The translations under genes were made by a program, and so were the position numbers. From assembly GCA_013396755.1 (NCBI GenBank), contig VWZF01000306.1, positions 309,618 through 373,617 on the forward strand: DNA of 64,000 nt, read 5' to 3'. The notes under the pieces were generated by a model. The model had not been told where the DNA came from. It worked only from the letters and a program-made list of their open reading frames with translations, and searched no databases. This document shows, in pieces, positions 1-8,890 of the stretch; position 1 is the stretch's first letter, and the number at the start of each line of letters is the position of its first letter. Origin of the DNA: Sclerurus mexicanus (taxonomy: Eukaryota > Chordata > Aves > Passeriformes > Furnariidae).

Positions 1-96
1 GAAGTGGGGCAGGAATTTCTTCAGGTGCTCCCGTTGTGCATCTGTCAGGACCTCCTGCCACGTGGACAAGCTGACAACCTCGAAGAAGATCTCAGG
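1..96 (-). CDS. NFRKB: NFRKB coding exon 2 (partial at window edge)
   Basis: This stretch encodes 32 residues starting PEIFFEVVSLSTWQEVL and ending KKFLPHF, the beginning of the DEUBAD-like domain. On the minus strand it is preceded by a TTAG acceptor (CT at 97-98 on the plus strand). The frame is phase 0 with the upstream exon, whose last codon is GAT. The left limit is the window edge, not a splice site. Confidence 0.9.
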
Positions 97-546
97 CTAA
101 AGGAAGCAAGGAGAAACAGCAAAGAAGATGCATCCAGGTGCTCGACGAGGTCTAGACCTTGAGGCTTTTTGGGGTTAAGGAATACCAGTGAGGAGACACC
201 AAGTGCAGAAAGAACACAGCACGAAGAGCAAAGGGGAGGAAACTGATGCTACTAACAACAAGAAAACTAATTCATTTTTCTTAAAGACAATTTTAAAATG
301 AGAATATAATAGAGTCAACACCTTTCCCGGGGCAGTCTCAAACACCTCCCCCGTTTTCAGTTGCCCTGCAAGCGCCCCCAGAGGGAGCTGAACTAGTTTC
401 TAAAGTGGCTCAGCAGCACTCACATCCTCCAGCAGGTCCTCGGGCAGGCTGACCCTGGTGGAGCCCAGCATGCAGTCCTCCATGATCCGTGTGCCATGGC
501 CCTCCAGCTCCAGGGGCTCGGTGAGCATGTGCTCCAGGGAGTCCAT
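1..546 (-). CDS. NFRKB: NFRKB, 5' end (first two coding exons; gene continues off the left edge)
   Basis: NFRKB is a metazoan subunit of the INO80 chromatin-remodelling complex in the nucleus. Its N-terminal DEUBAD-type domain binds and restrains the deubiquitinase UCHL5 (family knowledge). In this window the protein begins MDSLEHMLTEPLELEGHGTR and runs to SLPEDLLED in the first coding exon, then continues PEIFFEVVSLSTWQEVL in the next. This closely follows the start of vertebrate NFRKB as I recall it. The start codon at 544-546 is chosen because it matches the conserved MDSL beginning and lies just downstream of a good splice acceptor. The bird protein seems about four residues shorter than the mammalian one after PLEL. 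The reading frame is open across the junction. Only 73 codons are inside the window; most of the gene lies to the left. Confidence 0.93.
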
Positions 547-572
547 CCCTCGGCCTCGGCCCGCTCCCGCTC
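424..572 (-). CDS. NFRKB: NFRKB first coding exon with short 5'UTR part
   Basis: Coding part is 424-546 (41 codons, MDSLEHM to LLED); 547-572 would be 5'UTR. The donor is GAT|GTGAGT and the likely acceptor is a pyrimidine-rich run ending TGTGCAG at 573-574. The intron to the next coding exon is 327 bp (97-423), GT-AG, with no recognisable content. Confidence 0.88.
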
Positions 573-2437
573 CTGCACAGGCACAGCACAGGCAGCGGGG
601 ACAGGCAGGGACACCGGGGAGCCTCCTGTGCTGGGGGCTTGGGGCAGCGCGGGCTGGGGCATTGGCCTGCAATAAATACGGGCATGGAGGGAGGTGTGAG
701 ACAGAGATAACAGTTCTTGGGACTTGATACCTGGGTAAAGATGGTATCTTCAACTGCAGCACATACAACATTATATACATATTATATATATGTATATATA
801 TACTTGGATAAAAACATCATCTTCAATCACAACACATACAATATTATATATACATATATATTTTTATCTTATATACATATATGTATGTGTATATACACTT
901 GTATAAAATGTCATCTTCAATTACAACACATACAATATTATATATACATATATATTTTTATCTTATATACATATATGTATGTGTATATACACTTGTATAA
1001 AATGTCATCTTCAATTACAACACATACAATATTATATACACATGTGTTTATATTATATATATAAAATATTATATATGTATATATACACTTGTATAAAAAC
1101 ATCATCTTCAATCACAACACATACAATATTATATATATACATGTTATACATCTAAAATAAGCTATTTCATATATATGTATATATACTTGTCTAAAAATGT
1201 CAACTTGAATTACAACACATACAATATCATATGCACATATATATATTATAGATATATATTTTATATATATACTTGTATAATGAAATCTTCAATTACAACA
1301 CACACAATATTATATATACATATATAATATTTCACATATATATACTTGTATAAAAATGTCATCTTCAATTACAACACATACAATATCATATGCACATATA
1401 TATATTATAGATATATATTTTATATATATACTTGTATAATGAAATCTTCAATTACAACACACACAATATTATATTTATATCATATATAAGAAAGTATTTC
1501 ATATATATGTATATATACTTGTCTAAAAATGTCAACTTGAATTACAACACATACAATATTATATATATACATGTTATACATCTAAAATAAGCTATTTCAT
1601 ATATATGTATATATACTTGTATAAAAATGTCATCTTCAATTACCACACAATATTATATATACATATATAATATTTCACATATATATACTTGTATAAAAAT
1701 GTCATCTTCAATTACCACACAATATTATATATACATATATATTTTTATATACATATATTTCATACACTTGTATAAAATGTCATCTTCAATTACAACACAT
1801 ACAATATTATATACACATGTGTTTATATTATATATATAAAATATTATATATGTATATATACACTTGTATAAAAACATCATCTTCAATCACAACACATACA
1901 ATATTATATATACATATATATTTTTATCTTATATACATATATGTATGTGTATATACACTTGTATCAAAACATCATCTCCAATTACAACACATACAATATC
2001 ATATGCACATATATATATTATAGATATATATTTTATATATATACTTGTATAATGAAATCTTCAATTACAACACACACAATATTATATTTATATCATATAT
2101 AAGAAAGTATTTCATATATATGTATATATACTTGTCTAAAAATGTCAACTTGAATTACAACACATACAATATTATATATATACATGTTATACATCTAAAA
2201 TAAGCTATTTCATATATATGTATATATACTTGTATAAAAAGTCATCCTCAACTACTCAACATCCTCAACACACACATTACACACACACATTTTCACACAA
2301 AAACTCCCTCTTACCACCCCACACGGGCCCGCAGAGCCCTCGCAGGGCTGTTCCCCCCAGGGCCGGATCTCCCCTGGGCCCAGACCCCAAAAAGCCGCAC
2401 TTTAATCCCGGTTTGAGCGACTTTAAAGCGCTGTTAC
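573..2437 (-). other. NFRKB: NFRKB 5'UTR intron (proposed)
   Basis: This is the proposed intron between a non-coding exon 1 in the CpG island and the first coding exon. Its donor would be GAG|GTAACA and its acceptor TGTGCAG. Roughly 80 percent of it is the AT-rich minisatellite at 730-2250. The donor is inferred from sequence only and other donors in the island are possible. Confidence 0.5.
730..2260. repeat. AT-rich minisatellite, about 17 units of 80-100 bp
   Basis: A conserved core, roughly ACTTGTATAAAAATGTCATC followed by TTCAATTACAACACATACAA, recurs about every 80-100 bp. Core starts are near 803, 899, 991, 1088, 1188, 1271, 1346, 1431, 1518, 1617, 1688, 1768, 1863, 1959, 2044, 2131 and 2230. 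Cores are separated by variable (TA)n-rich spacers. Variant units (TATAAAATG, TATAATGAA, TCTAAAAATG) recur in blocks: for example, the sequence at about 1021 returns about 775 bp later. Hence a higher-order structure. Short open frames through it on the plus strand are tyrosine/isoleucine runs from TATA repeats and are not genes. Confidence 0.95.
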
Positions 2438-2640
2438 CTCAGGCCGAGCGCCACAGCCGGGCCGGGCGGGGCGGGAAACCCCGGCCACACGCGGGGCGAC
2501 AGGGGCACAGTTAAAAACGAGAGGTTTGAGGGGTTTGGGCGAGCAAAGCGAGCAGAGCGCGCTGTCCGCCCCTCACGGCTCCGGCCCGGCCCGGCCCGGC
2601 CGGAAGGCACCGCCCGCGCATGCGCAGCCCCGCCCCTCAG
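2438..2640 (-). other. NFRKB: Candidate non-coding exon 1 of NFRKB
   Basis: A plausible donor (GGCCTGAG|GTAACA on the minus strand) sits at 2438, downstream of the NRF1 cluster. The region between them lacks a good conserved coding frame. The right limit (transcription start) is a guess. Confidence 0.4.
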
Positions 2641-2760
2641 GCCGCCATGACGGCAGCCCGCGCATGCGCAGCCCCGTCCCGCCCCTCTGGCCGCCATGAC
2701 GGCCGCCCGCGCATGCGCAGCCCCGCCCCCCTCAGGCCGCCATGACGGCCGCCCGCGCCT
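2605..2760. repeat. GC-rich tandem repeat of about 44-49 bp carrying NRF1/YY1/CRE-like sites
   Basis: The unit, approximately GCCGCCATGACGGCNGCCCG plus CGCATGCGCAGCCCCGCCCC, is repeated about three times with spacing of 44 and 49 bp between NRF1 cores. A shortened and mutated version lies at 4887-5010 in the duplicated copy. Confidence 0.85.
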
Positions 2761-4885
2761 CAGGGCGCTCTATCGCGATAGGCAGAGGCGGTCGCGATAG
2801 GCCGTCCCCGTGTCGCTGGTGACCTCGAAAGCATTGGTGTTTCGTTAGCGGCGTTGCGCGCTGTCCCGCCCCCCCATGGGAACCACGATCCGCCCCTGCG
2901 GGGTTTGTGCCTCCTCTGGGGGGTTTGGGTTGGAATTCGTCTTCAGGGCTCGGAGGGGCCTGAAGGGAAAAAAATGACTCTGTAAGTCCCTCAAAAAAAA
3001 AAAGTGTGGAGTGCTGAAGTTGTAGGTTTCTACGGCCTGATCGCAGCGCTGCTGAGTTAAGTCATTGGCAGGCTGTGCTGGTGTTAATTTTGGCGGTGAG
3101 GGGTGGTCGTGCCTTGGGGGTGGGTGTGGGGAAAACCTGGATCCCCCGAGCTCACCTTGTGCCAGCCCAAGGACAGGGGTGTCCAGCAGGACATTTCCCC
3201 ATATTCCTTAGTTTTCAGCTGGAAAATATCACCCAGTTCCACCCTCTAAAGTGTTTTATGGGGTCTCCCCTCCCTTCAGCCCCCCTGGGTTGTTTTTGGG
3301 AGGGCAAGAAGCAAATGGATTTTTCCTTATAACTTTTATCTTCCCTTCTACTCACCCCCTCCAGCAGCCCCGCAGATCAATCAGTGCAAGGTTTTTAAAA
3401 AAAAAGAGAAAAAGATTTATTCATTTCAGGGAGGGTTTCTGTGTTTTGTTTGTGATTTTACACCTGCCAGGTTGCACGAGACTCCGAACACAACAACAGT
3501 CACCAAAATGTACAATAAACATACACAGTTAAATAGGAGATGGGGCCCAGCAGCCCGAGAGGTGCACGGTCGGGGTGTGTGGGATGGGGTTGTTTCCTTT
3601 TTCCTCCAGGAGAAGACAGACTGTGACCCAAAACGCCTCCAGGGGACACCACCAAGCCCCGAGGAGCCTGAATCCCCAGCAAGACATGGACCTTGTAGCC
3701 GAGAGGACTTGAGAGATCTTTGGATTGCTCTGGTTTAAAAATAATACTATACTATACCTTCTGCACTGCAGAAATGGGGAAAAAAAAATCCATGCAATCG
3801 TTGCCTTTTTTAAAATCTTTTTGCCATCTGTGCAATCGCTGTAGTTCCTCACTTGGGAAGGAAAATTCACAGTATTTCTGTTTCCAGGGATGTTTCTTTT
3901 CCATGACAAGGCATTAGTTTAACTTGGGACACTTGGAATCGCTTCACCCATGTCAGGCTGGTGGCCTGACCATGCTGCTGTGGGACGGAGCGAAAACCCA
4001 TGAGGAAGACTGGACTTCAGAAAGACTGTTTTAAAATGGTTTTTGTGTTGTAGTTTTCAATTTTAAATAACTGTCCTCATTCATAAACCGTTCCAACTAA
4101 GGTGAATAAAGCGAAACAGTTTTAAACCCCACACCTGCAACATCCTTAATGGGAACAACTTTGATGTTCATCTGTTGTCAAACAAATTTTAAGACTTTAC
4201 AGTTGCTGCTGCAGGGCAGTATCCCCCTGGAATATCCCATTTCCAAGTCTGCTATTTTCCTACTAATACCATTTTTGGCTCATTATTAAATCAGCAGCAG
4301 CCTGAAGAAAGCCAAGACAGAATCTCCCTCTTCTGCTCCCACACCAACATCATCACAATGCCTGACATCATAATTCCAAAGTCCTCAGCAACACAAATTC
4401 AAATTAATTAGTGGGCATTGTGGTCACTCGGCCACACTGCCACAGTCGATGGGCTCCCAAATCCATGGAATTTAAGGTCACTCATCACTGCACTAAATGG
4501 GAGCTCTGGCCCTCCTTAACCTCAGCCAGCTCACTGATGGCCCAGGATGCTGGTACAGCAAGAGAAGTGAAATCCCAGGAATAAATTAATCCATATTTTG
4601 GCCCGTCTCTTCAAAGCTACCTCAGAACAGTTCTGAGCTGGCCAGGATTTGCCATCTGATTTATCTCATCTCTATTCCCACGCTGTATTAACAGATCTGT
4701 TCATTACCACAGCAATACCTGCGACAAGGCTTTGCCCACAAGGAACCAGACCCTCTTCTTGTCCAGCCTGACTGTGAAGTTCTCTCGTGGCTAAGAGCTT
4801 TAACTCCATAAAACCTGATACCACAACCTGAGTAATCCTCACCTAAATCCATGGAATACTCACGAAAGAGTCCTGCATTCACACT
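2636..4885. repeat. Direct duplication, copy 1 (about 2.25 kb)
   Basis: This segment reappears at 4887-7131, nearly base for base. The offset is 2251 at the left and becomes 2246 after a 5-bp length difference in the GC-rich tandem repeat. Visible differences are two substitutions near 3695-3702, one base in an NRF1 site, and the 5-bp indel region. The copy ends immediately before the lone N at 4886. It contains part of the NFRKB promoter and what I interpret as the distal PRDM10 3'UTR. Confidence 0.97.
2770..2802. promoter_or_regulatory. TCGCGA palindrome pair
   Basis: CTATCGCGATAG at 2770-2781 is a perfect 12-bp palindrome. A second, partial copy, GTCGCGATAGG, follows at 2791-2801, 20 bp further on. 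The same pair is in copy 2 near 5016-5047. The core resembles the TCGCGA motif of some vertebrate promoters (the ZBED1/hDREF type is close to TGTCGCGACA). Function is inferred only. Confidence 0.5.
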
Positions 4886-4886
4886 N
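4886..4886. other. Single-base N at the duplication junction
   Basis: A lone ambiguous base separates the end of copy 1 (ATTCACACT) from the start of copy 2 (CTCAGGCCGCC). This is the mark expected of a scaffolding or gap-filling join rather than of a genomic breakpoint. Confidence 0.95.
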
Positions 4887-7131
4887 CTCAGGCCGCCATG
4901 ACGGCAGCCCGCACATGCGCAGCCCCGCCATGACGGCCGCCATGACGGCCGCCCGCGCATGCGCAGCCCCGCCCCCCTCAGGCCGCCATGACGGCCGCCC
5001 GCGCCTCAGGGCGCTCTATCGCGATAGGCAGAGGCGGTCGCGATAGGCCGTCCCCGTGTCGCTGGTGACCTCGAAAGCATTGGTGTTTCGTTAGCGGCGT
5101 TGCGCGCTGTCCCGCCCCCCCATGGGAACCACGATCCGCCCCTGCGGGGTTTGTGCCTCCTCTGGGGGGTTTGGGTTGGAATTCGTCTTCAGGGCTCGGA
5201 GGGGCCTGAAGGGAAAAAAATGACTCTGTAAGTCCCTCAAAAAAAAAAAGTGTGGAGTGCTGAAGTTGTAGGTTTCTACGGCCTGATCGCAGCGCTGCTG
5301 AGTTAAGTCATTGGCAGGCTGTGCTGGTGTTAATTTTGGCGGTGAGGGGTGGTCGTGCCTTGGGGGTGGGTGTGGGGAAAACCTGGATCCCCCGAGCTCA
5401 CCTTGTGCCAGCCCAAGGACAGGGGTGTCCAGCAGGACATTTCCCCATATTCCTTAGTTTTCAGCTGGAAAATATCACCCAGTTCCACCCTCTAAAGTGT
5501 TTTATGGGGTCTCCCCTCCCTTCAGCCCCCCTGGGTTGTTTTTGGGAGGGCAAGAAGCAAATGGATTTTTCCTTATAACTTTTATCTTCCCTTCTACTCA
5601 CCCCCTCCAGCAGCCCCGCAGATCAATCAGTGCAAGGTTTTTAAAAAAAAAGAGAAAAAGATTTATTCATTTCAGGGAGGGTTTCTGTGTTTTGTTTGTG
5701 ATTTTACACCTGCCAGGTTGCACGAGACTCCGAACACAACAACAGTCACCAAAATGTACAATAAACATACACAGTTAAATAGGAGATGGGGCCCAGCAGC
5801 CCGAGAGGTGCACGGTCGGGGTGTGTGGGATGGGGTTGTTTCCTTTTTCCTCCAGGAGAAGACAGACTGTGACCCAAAACGCCTCCAGGGGACACCACCA
5901 AGCCCCGAGGAGCCTGAATCCCCAGCAAGACATGGACCTTGCAGCCAAGAGGACTTGAGAGATCTTTGGATTGCTCTGGTTTAAAAATAATACTATACTA
6001 TACCTTCTGCACTGCAGAAATGGGGAAAAAAAAATCCATGCAATCGTTGCCTTTTTTAAAATCTTTTTGCCATCTGTGCAATCGCTGTAGTTCCTCACTT
6101 GGGAAGGAAAATTCACAGTATTTCTGTTTCCAGGGATGTTTCTTTTCCATGACAAGGCATTAGTTTAACTTGGGACACTTGGAATCGCTTCACCCATGTC
6201 AGGCTGGTGGCCTGACCATGCTGCTGTGGGACGGAGCGAAAACCCATGAGGAAGACTGGACTTCAGAAAGACTGTTTTAAAATGGTTTTTGTGTTGTAGT
6301 TTTCAATTTTAAATAACTGTCCTCATTCATAAACCGTTCCAACTAAGGTGAATAAAGCGAAACAGTTTTAAACCCCACACCTGCAACATCCTTAATGGGA
6401 ACAACTTTGATGTTCATCTGTTGTCAAACAAATTTTAAGACTTTACAGTTGCTGCTGCAGGGCAGTATCCCCCTGGAATATCCCATTTCCAAGTCTGCTA
6501 TTTTCCTACTAATACCATTTTTGGCTCATTATTAAATCAGCAGCAGCCTGAAGAAAGCCAAGACAGAATCTCCCTCTTCTGCTCCCACACCAACATCATC
6601 ACAATGCCTGACATCATAATTCCAAAGTCCTCAGCAACACAAATTCAAATTAATTAGTGGGCATTGTGGTCACTCGGCCACACTGCCACAGTCGATGGGC
6701 TCCCAAATCCATGGAATTTAAGGTCACTCATCACTGCACTAAATGGGAGCTCTGGCCCTCCTTAACCTCAGCCAGCTCACTGATGGCCCAGGATGCTGGT
6801 ACAGCAAGAGAAGTGAAATCCCAGGAATAAATTAATCCATATTTTGGCCCGTCTCTTCAAAGCTACCTCAGAACAGTTCTGAGCTGGCCAGGATTTGCCA
6901 TCTGATTTATCTCATCTCTATTCCCACGCTGTATTAACAGATCTGTTCATTACCACAGCAATACCTGCGACAAGGCTTTGCCCACAAGGAACCAGACCCT
7001 CTTCTTGTCCAGCCTGACTGTGAAGTTCTCTCGTGGCTAAGAGCTTTAACTCCATAAAACCTGATACCACAACCTGAGTAATCCTCACCTAAATCCATGG
7101 AATACTCACGAAAGAGTCCTGCATTCACACT
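4887..7131. repeat. Direct duplication, copy 2 (about 2.25 kb)
   Basis: Second copy of 2636-4885. At its right end the sequence runs on into unique DNA (CAGTGCAGCACAAG), so this copy is contiguous with PRDM10. Its NFRKB-promoter part is truncated at the N and lacks the proposed exon 1 donor region. One NRF1 site is intact at 4954-4965; the preceding one has a G-to-A change (GCACATGCGC). Confidence 0.97.
5662..5667 (-). terminator. PRDM10: Distal PRDM10 polyadenylation signal AATAAA
   Basis: The minus strand reads GAAATGAATAAATC followed by a T-rich stretch. The identical site in copy 1 is 3416-3421. Both sides look like the end of a long vertebrate 3'UTR. Confidence 0.55.
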
Positions 7132-7213
7132 CAGTGCAGCACAAGAGAAAACAAGTCAGAAAAACCTCTCCAAGTTCTGTCTCAAGGGCCTCTAAGACAC
7201 AACATCCTTCTTT

Positions 7214-7219
7214 TTTATT
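7214..7219 (-). terminator. PRDM10: Proximal PRDM10 polyadenylation signal AATAAA
   Basis: AATAAA on the minus strand about 1.44 kb after the stop codon would give a shorter alternative 3'UTR. It lies outside any coding region. No transcript evidence is available. Confidence 0.45.
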
Positions 7220-8653
7220 GTTTTATAAATAAAAGTATCCTGTTACACACAGACATTCTGGAATGAGTTTCCCAGCAGCGAATGGAGGTTCGGACCTACA
7301 TGGTGTATCCCATCAGGAGTCAGTGGAGTTCTAGTCATATTCTTGCAATTACCAGAACGCATCAACCAACAAACCAACCAACAAGACCTGTGATGGAGAA
7401 TTACGTAGGGGGAAAAAATATCACACTGCTTTAAAAGATAAACCTTCTCTTTCCCTTTCTCCTGGTCCCTAAATGCATTATGAATTCTCTACACAGACCA
7501 GGCCCACCAAAGCAGGCAACCCTCACAAATGGCTTTCTGTGTCCCATAAACAGTGGTCCACGAGCATGTTTCTGGTGTGTTTCCTGAGTCCAGGGCTGGT
7601 ATTTTTTTGGAATTGTCCAAAGGAATTACAGTGCATTGTTAACAAGGTTATTTGAAAACAAAAATAAAATCAGAGTAACCAACTCTCCGTCCAGTCTTGA
7701 AGGGGAGAAACACGTTCACTTGGAGGTGGCAACAGAGATAAGGACCCTGTCCCTTCAGAGCAGTGCTCCTGTACCCTCATTTCCTCCTGGCACCACTCTC
7801 TTAGGTCACAGGCGCAGGTTAAGCTGAGCCTTTTTTTGTTTACAGGCAAAAAAGCAATTTTCCCTGCCAACACTGCAGGAAAAAGCAACAACAGTGGCTC
7901 TGTACTACCCTTGGGTGCTACTGTGGATTTCAACCCCTTTGTCCAACAACACAGGTGTAAGATCCCCCTTTTCCTTCTTTGTGGAACTGCTGGGTAACAC
8001 AGGGCAGGGCAAACAGCATGTAAACAGTTCTGGAGGGCTGGAAAAAGAATAATTTAATGGACTGCTTCGGCACATCTTCACAGCTTCATTGTTTGATCCG
8101 TCCCCACACAGGGACACGAGGAGCCACCGCTTGGCTGCTGCTGCTCCTTCCTCCAGGCAGGCTGCTCTCGTCCAGCTGGGATATTCCCTTTCACCCAGGC
8201 TGCTGAAACCAAGCCACAGGAAGCAGTTCTGCCATACTCTGGCAATTTACATCGTGTCCTCCTGTTGAAAATACACATACAACAATCTGCCAGGAAGCCT
8301 TCAGCTAGACGAGCTTTCCCCATACAACTGAAATAAAAAGTTGTTTGCTGGCGACACTTCCAAAAAAGGAAAAGTAAGGGTCAGCAGACATGCCAAAAAC
8401 AAAATCCAGGCCAAGCAGAGATTTCACTTCTCTTGTCCTTTTTGTTAAAAGCTGCATAAAAAGCATCCCAGAAGAATTTTGAGGGTACTTCACGGTCACC
8501 GGGGACTTAAACCCTCTTAAAGCATTGACAAGAGCTCCAAGATCTTAGCTGAAGGTAAGTGAGCACAGCCCAAACCACAGAGAGCCCCGGGGCGCCCCCG
8601 CAGCCGGGCTGTCGGGGAGGTGCCAAGACCAGCAGGTGACAGGGGGGGCTCCC

Positions 8654-8890
8654 TCACTCGTGCTCTGCCGAGAAAGTCCTGGGCTTGCTGATGTGCACCT
8701 CGCTGCCGCTGCCGCCCGCGGCGCTGGTGGTGATGATGTACTGCGTGGTTTGCTGCTGGCTGCTGGGCTGGGGCTCCAGCGAGTCCGGGGGGGCTGCGGG
8801 CTGCGGAACCCCCACCTGCACCTCGCCGGGCAGCGCCGAGCTCTGCTTGCCCTCCAGGTCGGGCTGGCCCTCGGAGATCACGTAGTGGGT
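8654..8890 (-). CDS. PRDM10: PRDM10 last coding exon
   Basis: Residues 1122-1199 and the stop codon TGA at 8654-8656. It begins [20 protein letters not shown] and passes through [20 protein letters not shown] to [14 protein letters not shown]. Acceptor CCCCCACGCAG. The exon is GC-rich compared with the intron beside it. Confidence 0.95.
   Translation of the reverse strand, partial: THYVISEGQPDLEGKQSSALPGEVQVGVPQPAAPPDSLEPQPSSQQQTTQYIITTSAAGGSGSEVHISKPRTFSAEHE

Larger units (their letters stand above)
2300..2960. promoter_or_regulatory. NFRKB: CpG-island promoter of NFRKB
   Basis: This GC- and CpG-rich block directly follows the AT minisatellite. It carries three perfect NRF1-type sites (CGCGCATGCGCA) at 2615-2626, 2659-2670 and 2708-2719. 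Repeated GCCGCCATGACGGC elements hold a YY1-like GCCAT core next to a TGACG half-CRE. A 12-bp perfect palindrome, CTATCGCGATAG, lies at 2770-2781. No TATA box is visible, as is usual for a housekeeping promoter. Its position upstream of the NFRKB start codon on the minus strand supports the assignment. The transcription start is not determined. Confidence 0.75.
5645..8653 (-). other. PRDM10: PRDM10 3'UTR (about 3.0 kb to the distal poly(A) signal)
   Basis: From the stop codon at 8654-8656 no further conserved coding is seen. Two minus-strand AATAAA signals are good candidates. A proximal one is at 7214-7219. A distal one at 5662-5667 (repeated at 3416-3421 in the other copy) is followed by a T-rich downstream element. 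The distal choice gives a 3'UTR of about 3 kb, similar to what I recall for human PRDM10. Small open frames here are short and unlike known proteins. A (CAAC)n run lies near 7363-7384. Confidence 0.6.

Noticed and set aside
717..2052. Several plus-strand open frames rich in Tyr/Ile
   Set aside because: They are translations of the TA-rich minisatellite and repeat with its units.
3075..6163. Paired small open frames (60-126 codons) present twice, which could suggest a duplicated gene family
   Set aside because: They repeat only because the DNA segment is duplicated; they lack conserved motifs, overlap on both strands and lie in the probable PRDM10 3'UTR and spacer.
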